This document shows positions 53,456 through 62,799 of a stretch of DNA of 64,000 nt, piece by piece. The notes beneath the pieces are model-generated. The model was not told the origin of the DNA, made no database searches, and saw only the letters and a list, made by a program, of their open reading frames with translations. Both the position numbers and the translations under genes were made by a program. Source of the stretch: Symplocastrum torsivum CPER-KK1 (GTDB taxonomy: Bacteria > Cyanobacteriota > Cyanobacteriia > Cyanobacteriales > Coleofasciculaceae); assembly GCA_019358875.1 (NCBI GenBank), contig JAHHIF010000027.1, positions 1-64,000 of the forward strand, in the 5' to 3' direction. The first letter of the stretch is position 1. Every line of letters starts with the position of its first letter.

Positions 53456-54811
53456 ATGCAATTCGAGAACGACATTTATGAAGTAGCTATCATCGGGGGC
53501 GGAATCTCTGGAACTGCTTTGTTATATAGCTTGAGCAACTATACCAACATAAACCGGATTGCTTTAATTGAAAAACAACCAGAAGTTGCTTTAGGTAATT
53601 CTCATAGAACAAGCAATAGCCAAACCCTGCACTTTGGAGATATAGAAACCAACTATACCTTAGAAAAAGCGCAAAAAGTAAAGGGAGCTGCAAGCTTAGT
53701 TAAAAATTATCTTTTGAGAAATGACCCCCAACAGAAAATCTTCAGTAAATATCACAAAATGGTTCTGGGTATAGGAAAAGAACAGACTGAAGAACTGCGA
53801 GAGAGATACAAAGACTTTAAATCACTATTTCCTGGACTTAAATTAATTGAAAAAGAGGAAATAGAATTAGTAGAACCTAATGTAGTAAAGAATAGAACGC
53901 CTGAAGAAGAAATTATCGCTTTATCTACTGAAGAAGGTTACACAATAGATTTTCAGAAACTAGCTCAATCATTTCTAGGAAAATCAGTTGCCAACACTGA
54001 GAAAACGATTGATTTAATGATGGAAACAAAGGTTAAGAGTATCCGGAAAGAAGGAGAATTCTACCAAATTCAGACAGATCGAGACGTAGTAGTAGCTAAG
54101 GTCGTTGTTTTTACAGCAGCAGCGTATAGTTTACTGTTTGCCAAATCTCTAGGCTATGGAAAAGATTATGCGCTCCTGAATGTGGCGGGGAATTTTTACC
54201 TTGCACCAGGCGTTCTAAATGGTAAAGTTTATACGGTACAGCTCAAAAAAATACCGTTTGCAGCTATTCACGGAGATGCAGAAGTTCACAATCAAAGTAA
54301 GACTAGATTTGGTCCTACTGCTAAAGTTACCTTCCTACTAGAATCGCGTAACTATGCTACTTTTGTTGACTATTTCCGAACGGCTGGACTCAGTATCAAT
54401 GCTTTCTTAAGCTTTTTTAATATCCTTTCAGAGAAAGTGATATTGGAATATATCGTAAGAAATTTTATTTACGATATCCCCTTTTTTGGCAGAAGGCTAT
54501 TTTTAAGGCAAGTTCAAAAAATTGTTCCTTCAATGCAATTAGGTGACCTACAGCTTGCTAAAGGATATCTAGGGATTAGACCTCAAATAGTTAATCTTAA
54601 GACTAAGCGCCTGGAGTTGGGAGAAGCTAAAATTGTCGGGGAGAATATATTGTTTAATATAACGCCTTCTCCTGGTGCTTCAACTTGCTTACAAAATGCC
54701 GAATACGATACAGAAAAAATCCTAGAGTTTCTGGGTCAAGACTATACATTCGACAAGAACCGCTTCTTGCAAGATTTAGGGGATGAGCAAGCTTTGGCTC
54801 AAATAACCTAA
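53456..54811 (+). CDS. Mqo-like FAD-dependent oxidoreductase
   Basis: The 451-residue flavoprotein has an N-terminal FAD motif EVAIIGGGISGTALLYSLS (about 8-26) and IALIEKQPEVALGNSHRTSN (about 35-54). Its C-terminal SPGASTCLQNAEYDTEKI and the middle GYLGIRPQIVNLK resemble malate:quinone oxidoreductases. Unlike Mqo, the segment after the FAD motif reads SNSQTLHFGDIETNYT rather than SSNGWNNAGTGHS... so the substrate may differ. The gene is AT-rich compared with its neighbours and stands alone, which is consistent with lateral transfer. Confidence 0.7.
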   Translation: MQFENDIYEVAIIGGGISGTALLYSLSNYTNINRIALIEKQPEVALGNSHRTSNSQTLHFGDIETNYTLEKAQKVKGAASLVKNYLLRNDPQQKIFSKYHKMVLGIGKEQTEELRERYKDFKSLFPGLKLIEKEEIELVEPNVVKNRTPEEEIIALSTEEGYTIDFQKLAQSFLGKSVANTEKTIDLMMETKVKSIRKEGEFYQIQTDRDVVVAKVVVFTAAAYSLLFAKSLGYGKDYALLNVAGNFYLAPGVLNGKVYTVQLKKIPFAAIHGDAEVHNQSKTRFGPTAKVTFLLESRNYATFVDYFRTAGLSINAFLSFFNILSEKVILEYIVRNFIYDIPFFGRRLFLRQVQKIVPSMQLGDLQLAKGYLGIRPQIVNLKTKRLELGEAKIVGENILFNITPSPGASTCLQNAEYDTEKILEFLGQDYTFDKNRFLQDLGDEQALAQIT

Positions 54812-55336
54812 CTATTAAATAGTTATGGATGCTCAGCTTGAACGGGTCAACGAGTAACTACTACTTGAAAAAGAGATTTAGCTTGAGTGATGATGCGATC
54901 GCAGGTGATTCAACAATCCATCAGTGTCAGCAAATGAATCATAGCAAAGTCAGTGCCTGGTTGTTGTCCCAGTTTCAAGCTTGAGTGCTGCTACCCGACC
55001 ACAACCTGGAGATGGTGATGGTACCCACTCCCCATCCCCGTGATGGTCTACAGGTAAACTTTCAGCGAATGAGTGTCAATGTGAGTTAGAAGCATGAGCT
55101 TTACTAGCATCCAACACAACTGAAATGAGCGAGAGTGTACACAGAGCCGAAATTGTGATTGAGCGCAAAGAGAAACAATTAATCAAATGATGTTGCAGTA
55201 ACATGGGCTTATCTTGAGACTTCTTGCTGTGTGTTAAGTGTTCTTCTGTAGCAGTACTTATCTCTGAGTGCTGTGTACTTATGCAAGAAATCTCATCTAG
55301 GTTCGTTACTCACAAAGGTTATTCAGAGACAATACG
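54812..55336. other. Intergenic region behind the Mqo-like gene
   Basis: This 525-base gap between convergent genes holds no recognisable gene. Short degraded frames and a CTGAGTGCTG string near 55265 (one heptamer unit as in priA) are seen, but nothing clear. Confidence 0.4.
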
Positions 55337-56386
55337 TCAGGGTTGACGCTTGTGTCCCAACCAAAGTAGCCTTGTTGCTGAACTTTGAGGAATGTTTGTT
55401 ACTTTGGTCAACTGGCCCCCTTCCACATCAACAAGGTAAAGAAAATTAGTACACTCTTCATAACCAATGAGCAAAGGCTGATGACATTTACCGTCGTACC
55501 CAGCCGCTAAGACCATTTTTTTCCCGTCCGGTGACCAAGCGAAGTCTTGAATCCCACCCGCTTCCCTTGCAGGGGGTGCATCAAACAGTGGCTTCAACTG
55601 TTTGGTTGCCAACTCCAGAAGCCAGATGGTTTGACTGTTGTAGCTGCTATTAGTTAAGGCGAGATAGCGTCCATCTGGTGACCACTTAATTTTTTCATCA
55701 TCAGATGGAACCGACTGAATCTGAAGAGGCAAATTATCTTTTGCCTCAAGCAGTACTCTCAGGTTACTCCCGTCCAAGTTGATTTGGTAAAGCGTTTTTG
55801 AGCGCTTCAAAGAGTCCCAATGCCAAAAAGCCAAGGTTTTCCCGTCTGGTGACCAAGTGATTTGGTAAACCCCACCCGCACCGAATTTTGTAATCACTTG
55901 TGAACGGCGACTAGCAATATCAAATAGGGAAATATCTTCGACAAGACCAAGTGTTTTGTCTGTACGAGACTCGCCCGTATAAGCGACGGTTTTACCATTG
56001 GGAGATAACGTTTGCCAACTACTGGTTAAATCACGCTTGCCTCCGAGTTTTAAGACTTCTACAGAACCGTTGAGACTTACAAGGTTTAGAGCATACAGAA
56101 GTCGTTGGCTCTGAGGTGACCAGGAGACAAATGACCTCCTAATCTCTTCATTAATCGGGGTAGGGCTGTTGCTGTTGTTGGGAAACTCCCACTTAGACAG
56201 CTTCCAATTTGTTGGATCAACAAAATACCAACCCACACGCTTATTGACCGTGGTAATGTTGATGATGACATCACGCTCTGGGGGCAAACTGGGAACGCTC
56301 TTGATCAAAGCGGCGGATAGACTACATCCACCTAAAAATATACTGGTGAGAACGAACAATCCGAGCGATCTTAGATAGGCTTTCAT
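55337..56386 (-). CDS. TolB-like WD40/beta-propeller lipoprotein
   Basis: From ATG 56386 the 349-residue product has a lipobox FLGGC near residue 21. It then has repeated propeller blades with the TolB signature: ITWSPDGKTLAFWHW, IKWSPDGRYLALTN and FAWSPDGKKMVLAA, plus YTGESRTD-type degenerate ones. Such periplasmic propellers are protein- or ligand-binding scaffolds. No Tol-Pal genes are nearby. An upstream TTG/ATG frame to 56404 is possible but would precede the signal peptide. Confidence 0.8.
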   Translation of the reverse strand: MKAYLRSLGLFVLTSIFLGGCSLSAALIKSVPSLPPERDVIINITTVNKRVGWYFVDPTNWKLSKWEFPNNSNSPTPINEEIRRSFVSWSPQSQRLLYALNLVSLNGSVEVLKLGGKRDLTSSWQTLSPNGKTVAYTGESRTDKTLGLVEDISLFDIASRRSQVITKFGAGGVYQITWSPDGKTLAFWHWDSLKRSKTLYQINLDGSNLRVLLEAKDNLPLQIQSVPSDDEKIKWSPDGRYLALTNSSYNSQTIWLLELATKQLKPLFDAPPAREAGGIQDFAWSPDGKKMVLAAGYDGKCHQPLLIGYEECTNFLYLVDVEGGQLTKVTNIPQSSATRLLWLGHKRQP

Positions 56387-56654
56387 CGTTAAATAGAGGC
56401 ACAATTGCCTGCCAAGAGACAGAGCCTCAATAAATTTCTACTCCTCAAGCTAAGCTTAGGAATGTAGCGACTAGGCTTGCCTACATTTGGCTTTTCTAAG
56501 TGTCACAGAGGCTCTCACAAAAGAATTAGGACGTTCGCCTCACGAAACTCTCTTGGTATTTCTTTCTTATCGTCGCTTTGCACAGTCGCTTCTTAGTCAG
56601 TCAATATGAAAGAAAGCTCTTTATTCCTCAGGGATAGTACCACCTCGCTCAGAA

Positions 56655-58970
56655 ATGCTTGAGTTCAACCCAGTTAATAACACCACCCCGATTCCAGAAC
56701 TCACTGCCCCAGAAATCGAGCAATACCTCGCCAGTGGGCTGTTTCGCGGCATTGGAAAGAAGACAGCGGCTCTACTCGTCTCTCACTTCGGCGCAGACAC
56801 TCTCAACGTCTTAGAACACGCTCGTGAGCAACTCTCTCAAATCCCAACGCTCACGAGATACCGCATCGGCACGATCACGGGGGCTTGGAGGGACTCTCAA
56901 ACCAATCCAGTACGAGGAGCGATCGCGTGGCTATTAGGACTCTCGACTCCCTTAGGGCTAACCCTGAAACTCTGTGAACGTTACGGACACCAAACTGAAG
57001 CAATACTTAAGAGTAACCCTTATCGCATCATTGATGAAGTCGAGGGGATTGGGTTCAAAACCGCCGATGCCTTAGCGCTAGCGATTGGCATTTCCCCTTC
57101 AGGTATTGAGCGCTACTCTCAAGGAATCCTCCAAGCGTTAAAAGATGGGTTGAGCGAAGGACATTGTTTTGTCCCTGAATCCCAATTACTGATCCGAGCT
57201 TTGGAACTGCTCACTTGTCCTAAGTCTACTCCTGACTCCTGGGATGTGCAGGCGGCAATTCAATTGGGCATTGCTAACCAAACCCTGGTAGAAGGCAACT
57301 CCAATGGCAGTATCTACCTTTATAGAGTCTACCGAGCCGAACTCAATGTCGCTTTACTCGTTAAAGCGTTCCTGGCTGGGCAACAGCAGCCGACTGAACA
57401 TCTCGAACACTGGTTGCATCAGTGGGAACAAGCGTCTTTCCGAGAATTCAATCGCCTTTCAACAGAACAGCGCTCTGCCCTTTTCATGGCTTGGGCGCAC
57501 CCCTTGAGTATCCTTACAGGTGGTCCCGGACGCGGTAAGACTCACATCCTCAAATATCTAGTAGAGTGGCTTTGTGCAAAAGGGGTGAAACTCGCGCTTG
57601 TCGCGCCAACGGGTAAAGCGGCTAATCGAATGAGAGACGCGACTGGATGCGAGGCACAAACGATTCATCGCCTTCTACAGTGGCAGGGGCATGGTCAATC
57701 TTTCCGTTACAACCAGAACAATCCTTTGCCGATTGACTGGTTGATTGTGGATGAATTTAGTATGGTCGATTTGTTCCTATTTAACTCCCTGCTGAAAGCG
57801 TTACTACCTACCACAAGAATCTTACTCGTCGGCGATTTCAACCAACTGCCCAGTGTGGGCGCTGGGATGGTGCTGCGGGACTTGATACTGTCGTCCCTTA
57901 TCCCAACGACGCAATTGCAGACTATCTATCGGCAACGGCACGAAAGCGCGATTGTCTACGCGGCCCAAGAGGTACTCTCTGGGGAGGTGCCAGCACTGCA
58001 TCAGTTCAACCAGCCTTCTCAATGGATGGATGTCGGGGACTGCGCGATGTTGTGTCGTCCCACTCCTAATTCAGTAGCAGATGCCATTGTTGAATTGGCG
58101 CTCCAGATGAAAGCCGACAACATCGATTTGAACCAACAGTTGATGGTGTTAGCACCTCAAAAACAGGGACCTGCCGGGGTCAAAGCCCTAAATGCTCGAA
58201 TGCATCCCATCTTTAATCCAAAAAAGGATGGGGAGCCAGAAGTAGTTACGGGAGAGGTGGTTTACCGAGTCGGCGATCGCGTCATTCAACTAGTGAATAG
58301 ATACGATACGACTCCGGCAGTGATGAATGGAGAGAGTGGTTGGGTCATTGCCGTGGAGCCTAAGCAGAAACGGGTGACGGTGGAATTTGAGGGTGGTGCG
58401 ATCGTTGAGTACTTACCTGGTAATTTTGAGCAGATTATGCACGCCTACTGTCTGACTTGCCATAAGTCCCAAGGCAGTGAATTTCAATACGTGATTATGC
58501 CTTTAGTGCTATCCAACCGTCGGATGCTCACCCGTCAGTTACTTTACACCACCATGACCCGTGCAGTTGGGACGTTTATTGCGGTGGGACAACTTGAAGC
58601 ACTTGCCCATGCGGTGGTGGCAGACAAACCCGCTCGTCGCTACACGCAGTTAACGACGTTCCTGCTTACACCAGAAGCAGATTTGACTCGTACTATTAGG
58701 AGCTTGGGTGCTGGAGGTGGATTAAACCAAAAGAAACAAGGATTGTCCGTCACCATTGCTAGCCGCTTGCGCGAGCGGAAGCTTTCTGCGACGAAAGGGC
58801 AGATGACTTCTCTAGGCAGTCTCGCTCTACGGCTCTATGAGGATAAGTTTGGACATCGCCCGCCGAAACAACTGGAAGTTGTGGAGGGAATGCGGTTTAA
58901 GACGTACCACTACGCTGTTGAGGCGGTGGACTTGATTGATCGAGCGATTGACTTGGTTTTGAACCCATAA
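56655..58970 (+). CDS. RecD2-like ATP-dependent DNA helicase
   Basis: The 771-residue superfamily 1 helicase has a helix-hairpin-helix region (LFRGIGKKTAALLVSHFGAD, near 30, and EVEGIGFKTADALALAIGIS, near 130), Walker A LTGGPGRGKTHILKYL (near 292), Walker B WLIVDEFSMVDLF, GDFNQLPSVGAG and the C-terminal motif VIMPLVLSNRRMLTRQLLYT-T. It resembles RecD2 but begins at the HhH stage; the usual N-terminal OB-like domain is missing, and a C-terminal extension of about 60 residues (after MTSLGSLALRLYED) is added. RecD2 unwinds 5'-3' in repair. Confidence 0.85.
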   Translation: MLEFNPVNNTTPIPELTAPEIEQYLASGLFRGIGKKTAALLVSHFGADTLNVLEHAREQLSQIPTLTRYRIGTITGAWRDSQTNPVRGAIAWLLGLSTPLGLTLKLCERYGHQTEAILKSNPYRIIDEVEGIGFKTADALALAIGISPSGIERYSQGILQALKDGLSEGHCFVPESQLLIRALELLTCPKSTPDSWDVQAAIQLGIANQTLVEGNSNGSIYLYRVYRAELNVALLVKAFLAGQQQPTEHLEHWLHQWEQASFREFNRLSTEQRSALFMAWAHPLSILTGGPGRGKTHILKYLVEWLCAKGVKLALVAPTGKAANRMRDATGCEAQTIHRLLQWQGHGQSFRYNQNNPLPIDWLIVDEFSMVDLFLFNSLLKALLPTTRILLVGDFNQLPSVGAGMVLRDLILSSLIPTTQLQTIYRQRHESAIVYAAQEVLSGEVPALHQFNQPSQWMDVGDCAMLCRPTPNSVADAIVELALQMKADNIDLNQQLMVLAPQKQGPAGVKALNARMHPIFNPKKDGEPEVVTGEVVYRVGDRVIQLVNRYDTTPAVMNGESGWVIAVEPKQKRVTVEFEGGAIVEYLPGNFEQIMHAYCLTCHKSQGSEFQYVIMPLVLSNRRMLTRQLLYTTMTRAVGTFIAVGQLEALAHAVVADKPARRYTQLTTFLLTPEADLTRTIRSLGAGGGLNQKKQGLSVTIASRLRERKLSATKGQMTSLGSLALRLYEDKFGHRPPKQLEVVEGMRFKTYHYAVEAVDLIDRAIDLVLNP

Positions 58971-59164
58971 ACTCACCGTGATTGGCTCTTTTAAAAGTCT
59001 TCACTATCGGTTCGCGTTCCTGAGTCGATTAGCAACAATTAGAGTGAGCTTGCGAAAATCAGACAGACGTTAATGGAATCGTCCTTCGTTCCCCCAGTTT
59101 TTGAGAAAGCTCTGGACAATCGTTTGAATCGTATCAAAATAACTAGCGATCGCCTTTCCATGAA

Positions 59165-59350
59165 ATGCTGGATACATCAGGCAAAGAATTACCATTTACT
59201 TCTTTATGCAGTATGCAGGTTGCTGTGAGTGATGAAGAAATGCGATCGCGTGCAGAGGCACTTGGAAGAAAAATTAGGGAAGAAGATGGCGTTGCCAATG
59301 CTGTTGCTGCCTTCCAGCACTACCTCCAAGAGTTGGAGCAAGAAGTCTAA
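59165..59350 (+). pseudogene. C-terminal remnant of a glycosyltransferase-like gene
   Basis: The frame ends SDEEMRSRAEALGRKIREED, then GVANAVAAFQHYLQELEQEV. That helix pair resembles the very C-terminus of MurG/YjiC-type (sterol or flavonoid) glycosyltransferases. The first about 18 residues do not fit, and no catalytic domain is found upstream. It precedes ccmK3 by 71 bases. It is read as a fragment, not a functional gene. Confidence 0.45.
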
Positions 59351-59421
59351 TGAACTCGCCGTGATATCAAGAAGACTCGTACAATTAGTTTCAAGCATTT
59401 AATTAATTCAGGAGAGCAGCA

Positions 59422-59733
59422 ATGCCAGCGGCGGTTGGAACGATTGAAACAGTAGGTTTTCCTGCTGTACTAGCAGCAGCAGACGCTATGGTCAAAGCTG
59501 GCGCAGTCACGCTTGTTTATTATGGTCTTGCAGAACGAGGTAACTTTATCGTTGCTGTCCGGGGGAGAGTCGCTGAGGTAAACGCGGCTGTTGCAGCAGG
59601 CATTGAAGCTGCAGAGAAAGTCTACGGGGGTGAAGTCGTTTCGTACTACATCATCCCGAATCCGAGTGGCAATGTTGTAGATGTGATGCCCATCGAATAT
59701 ACAGCAGAAGTCGAACAGTTCAGAATGTTTTGA
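59422..59733 (+). CDS. ccmK3: Carboxysome shell protein CcmK3
   Basis: The 103-residue BMC-domain protein starts AVGTIETVGFPAVLAAADAM and has the pore-region sequence YYGLAERGNFIVAVRG, then SYYIIPNPSGNVVDVMPIEY. This matches CcmK3 rather than CcmK1/2 or CcmK4. CcmK3 is a minor beta-carboxysome shell protein that forms mixed hexamers with CcmK4 according to published work on cyanobacterial paralogues. It lies 168 bases before ccmK4 on the same strand, the usual satellite ccmK3-ccmK4 locus away from the main ccm cluster. A GGAG site precedes the ATG. Confidence 0.9.
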   Translation: MPAAVGTIETVGFPAVLAAADAMVKAGAVTLVYYGLAERGNFIVAVRGRVAEVNAAVAAGIEAAEKVYGGEVVSYYIIPNPSGNVVDVMPIEYTAEVEQFRMF

Positions 59734-59901
59734 GTCACTTAACTTTGTTCAACTTCTGTATACCAAAATACGTCAATTAAGATTCCGAAGGCAGGAAACA
59801 TTAAAGATAATGGACATTGCTCTCAAAAGGTGGGGCAAGCTTCGTACAATTAACTCTTGTCTTTACATATTTCAACAACAAATTCAGGAAGGAAATTAGC
59901 C

Positions 59902-60264
59902 ATGGCACTACAGGCGGTAGGATCGATTGAAACCAAGGGCTTTCCTGGCGTGCTAGCAGCAGCAGACGCCATGGTCAAAGCTGGGAGAGTCACCCTCGTC
60001 GGCTACCTGAGAGCAGGTAGCGCTCGCTTTACGGTGAATATTCGAGGCGATGTATCTGAGGTGAAAACAGCGATGGAGGCTGGGATTGCGGCAGTAGAAA
60101 AGACTTACGGTGCTAGCTTGGAAACATGGGTAATCATTGCTCGTCCTCATGAAAACGTGGAAGCTGTTCTGCCAATCGGCTACACCGATGATGTGCAACA
60201 GTACCGAGATGCTGTTGAAAACCCAATCATCGGTGGACCCAGAAATGGTGGTCTCCAGCGGTAA
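59902..60264 (+). CDS. ccmK4: Carboxysome shell protein CcmK4
   Basis: The 120-residue BMC protein from ATG 59902 starts MALQAVGSIETKGFPGVLAA and has YLRAGSARFTVNIRGDVSEV, WVIIARPHENVEAVLPIGY and a C-terminal tail ending GGPRNGGLQR. It fits CcmK4. The frame extends to 59857, but AGGAAGGA lies just before ATG 59902. CcmK4 forms shell hexamers whose central pore (RAGSA loop) tunes metabolite passage, and it pairs with CcmK3. Confidence 0.92.
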   Translation: MALQAVGSIETKGFPGVLAAADAMVKAGRVTLVGYLRAGSARFTVNIRGDVSEVKTAMEAGIAAVEKTYGASLETWVIIARPHENVEAVLPIGYTDDVQQYRDAVENPIIGGPRNGGLQR

Positions 60265-60344
60265 TTAGATCACATTAAGGAGAGCCAAGTGTAGCGGGTA
60301 GCTCTCTATCTGCTACACAGTGAAACATTAATTTTGGATTAGTA

Positions 60345-61100
60345 ATGTCTCGCATCTCCATCATCATTCCCACTCTGAATGAGGCAGAGTGTCTAGAGCG
60401 TACCTTACGACAGCTAAGCATCCTCAATCCTCCTGCTTACGAAGTTCTGGTGGTAGACGGTGGCAGCGATGACGAGACAGTTGCGATCGCACAGCGCTAC
60501 TGTGAAACACTCGACTGCTGTAGCCAAGCGCGTGTCATTACTGCTGAGGGGCGTGGGCGTTCAGTACAGATGAATCAAGGCGCAGAAGCAGCAACAGGAG
60601 AAATCCTTTGTTTCCTACACGCAGATACTTCTGTACCGGATGATTTGGTAGCCGTAATTGAGCGAACTCTGGCAGATAAAACTATTGCTGGTGGTGGGTT
60701 TATTTCCCTGATGGCAGGTTCTGGCACAACACGCTGGGGAGTGTCCCTGCACAACTATCTCAAAACCTATTATGCCCCGTTGATTTTTCGCCCTTACTTA
60801 TTTTTTAAGGGGTTGCGCTTGCTGTTTGGCGACCAAGTAATGTTTTGTCGCCGTGCTGATTTTTGGGCAGTTGGTGGGTTTAACAGTGCTATCCCAATCC
60901 TGGAGGAAGCTGATTTGTGCCTCAAGCTAGTGCAGCGAGGACGAATTTACCAAGTCAATCGGATTGTGCAAAGTAGCGATCGCCGTGTGGCACACTGGGG
61001 TTCTCTCAAGGCAACCGGGATTTATCTATATATCGGCTTTCTCTGGGGTTTAGGTGTCTCCCCCACCTACCTCAAGCAGTTTTATGAAGATATCCGCTGA
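60345..61100 (+). CDS. Family 2 glycosyltransferase (TIGR04283 type)
   Basis: The 251-residue GT-A enzyme has the nucleotide-sugar motif ISIIIPTLNEAECLERTLRQ, VDGGSDDETVAIAQRYCE, the metal-binding CFLHADTSVPDDL and LEEADLCLKLVQRG. The family TIGR04283 is linked to arsenosugar synthesis in some genomes, but those partner genes are not here. A membrane-associated C-terminus IYLYIGFLWGLGVSPTYLKQ is seen. It starts 81 bases after ccmK4, and a repeat-type element begins 3 bases past its stop. Confidence 0.8.
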   Translation: MSRISIIIPTLNEAECLERTLRQLSILNPPAYEVLVVDGGSDDETVAIAQRYCETLDCCSQARVITAEGRGRSVQMNQGAEAATGEILCFLHADTSVPDDLVAVIERTLADKTIAGGGFISLMAGSGTTRWGVSLHNYLKTYYAPLIFRPYLFFKGLRLLFGDQVMFCRRADFWAVGGFNSAIPILEEADLCLKLVQRGRIYQVNRIVQSSDRRVAHWGSLKATGIYLYIGFLWGLGVSPTYLKQFYEDIR

Positions 61101-61102
61101 TA

Positions 61103-61138
61103 TAGCAATCAGCAGTCAGCTTAAGAGCGGTCAGCTTT
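61103..61138 (+). repeat. CAGC-type repeat behind the glycosyltransferase gene
   Basis: The sequence TAGCAATCAGCAGTCAGC is followed by TTAAGAGCGGTCAGCTTT. The AGC-nn-GTCAGC and ATCAGC blocks match the elements at 7899, 30749 and 51457, but this copy has no T-run. Confidence 0.4.
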
Positions 61139-61179
61139 GGGTCAAATCGGCTCACTTTTAAGTGCCTCGTAAAGTGTTT

Positions 61180-61914
61180 TCACGATTTATAAACGCGGTT
61201 GACATCAGATGTACTTAATTGGTGAGTTGGTACATCTAGCACCAGCTTTCCTGCTTGAATGCCGAGAATGCGATCGCTATATTGCCTTGCCAGTTCAACT
61301 TGATGGAGATTGCAGATAACGGTCAACCCTTCTTCAGCGCAAAGCGATCGCAATAAACCTAAAACGGCATGGGCTGTCTTTGGATCGAGACTAGCAATCG
61401 GTTCATCAGCGAGAATTAAAGAAGCTCGTTGGGTTAAAGCCCGTGCGATCGCAACCCGCTGTTTCTGTCCGCCCGACAAGTGGTCGGCACGTTGAAAGGC
61501 GACATCTAGCAGTTGCACCCGTTCTAAAGCCGCCATCCCTTCCCGTAGCAAGCTGTTCGGAAAAAGCCCAAATAAACAACGCCATAAGGGTAACTCCTGC
61601 AAGCGTCCTCCCAAGCAATTCTCCAAAGCACTGCGACGGCGCACCAGATTAAATTGCTGGGCAACGGTGGCAATTCGAGCGCGGCTTTCCCGTAACTCCC
61701 TTGCCGAACAAGTCATCAAGTCTCGTCCCTGAAACCACACCTTCCCTCGATCAGGTCGTAATAGTTGGAGGATGCAGCGCAGTAGTGTTGTTTTTCCAGC
61801 ACCACTCGGTCCCAAGATTGCTGTAAACGTATGGGGTTCGACAACAAAGTTGATATCTTCAATGGCGAGTGCGCCACGATTGTAGGATTTTGTCAGCCTT
61901 TCAACTGTAAGCAT
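61180..61914 (-). CDS. phnC: Phosphonate ABC transporter ATPase PhnC
   Basis: The ATPase (244 residues from ATG 61914; the open frame extends to TTG 61941) has Walker A ILGPSGAGKTTLLRCI, signature HLSGGQKQRVAIARAL, Walker B SLILADEPIASLD and a histidine switch CNLHQVELA. The family name is from phosphonate import, but related systems carry phosphite or other oxyanions. The order phnD-phnE-phnC on the minus strand, with stop/start spacing under 50 bases, shows one operon. No C-P lyase genes are in the window. Confidence 0.9.
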   Translation of the reverse strand: MLTVERLTKSYNRGALAIEDINFVVEPHTFTAILGPSGAGKTTLLRCILQLLRPDRGKVWFQGRDLMTCSARELRESRARIATVAQQFNLVRRRSALENCLGGRLQELPLWRCLFGLFPNSLLREGMAALERVQLLDVAFQRADHLSGGQKQRVAIARALTQRASLILADEPIASLDPKTAHAVLGLLRSLCAEEGLTVICNLHQVELARQYSDRILGIQAGKLVLDVPTHQLSTSDVNRVYKS

Positions 61915-61944
61915 TAATCGTTTGTTGTTTCTGTTGACCAATCA

Positions 61945-62799
61945 CTATCCCAAACGTTGCCGCAGATAGGCACTAAGGGCATCAATCAAACTGACCATTG
62001 TCAAAATCAGGATTAGGATAGTAGCAAGTCGGGGAAAATCGAGCAGTTTCAAACTGACAAGTAATTCGTAGCCAATACCCCCAGCACCAACAATACCCAA
62101 AATTACAGACGAGCGAACGTTAAACTCCCATAGATATAAGCTAATCCCAACTAGTCCGGGTAGAGCTTCGGGCAATACCGCAAAGGCAAACGTGCGGAGT
62201 CGGTCAGTTCCTGTTGCTTCAATGGCTTCAATCGGTTCAGAAGGAATGGTTTCTAGGACTTCGGCATAAAGTTTTGCCATCGAACCTGTTGTGTGAAAGG
62301 CTACTCCCAATACACCTGCAAACGGTCCTAAGCCGACAATTGAAACGAACAATAGTGCAAAAATTGCGGTATCAATTCCTCGTAAAAGATTGGAGAACCC
62401 GCGCAGGAGTGTAGCTAGCCAGGGTAAGGGGGTAGTGTTTCGTGCCACTAAGAGGGCAAAAGGAACTGCAAATACAATGGCTGCCCCTGTACCAACAATT
62501 GCGATCGCTAAAGTTTCCCAAATCGCCTCCAAAAAAGACGGCAATTCCGTGAAGTCGGGCGGCCAAAGCCTTATGATCCAATCAGCAAGGCGAGGCAGTC
62601 CTTGTAAGAATTCCTGCGGTGAGACTTCTGCGGTTTGGAGGCTAGCGACTAGCACTGCTACCGCCAACAATCCCCAAAACCCTTGTTTCAGTAAGCGCCA
62701 CAGCCCTCCACGCCGTTGCTGCTCTGCTTGCAAAATTGCTTCAAAGTCTGGCTTGTAATTTTTTTCTTGAGCGTTTGAAAATGGCGCTCCTTCGGTCAT
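61945..62799 (-). CDS. phnE: Phosphonate ABC transporter permease PhnE
   Basis: The 284-residue inner-membrane permease has about six transmembrane helices, with the permease loop motif around AEVLETIPSEPIEAIEATGT (about 174-193; EAIEATG is the EAA loop) that docks the ATPase, and GIVGAGGIGYELLVSLKLLD. The start overlaps the phnD stop by four bases (62796-62799, ATGA). The N-terminal cytoplasmic stretch (about 35 residues) is longer than usual. Confidence 0.9.
   Translation of the reverse strand: MTEGAPFSNAQEKNYKPDFEAILQAEQQRRGGLWRLLKQGFWGLLAVAVLVASLQTAEVSPQEFLQGLPRLADWIIRLWPPDFTELPSFLEAIWETLAIAIVGTGAAIVFAVPFALLVARNTTPLPWLATLLRGFSNLLRGIDTAIFALLFVSIVGLGPFAGVLGVAFHTTGSMAKLYAEVLETIPSEPIEAIEATGTDRLRTFAFAVLPEALPGLVGISLYLWEFNVRSSVILGIVGAGGIGYELLVSLKLLDFPRLATILILILTMVSLIDALSAYLRQRLG

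Noticed and set aside
59165..59220. N-terminal start MLDTSGKELPFTSLCSM as a genuine small gene
   Set aside because: The first part does not fit the glycosyltransferase-like end of the frame, which is better explained as a fragment fused to random sequence.
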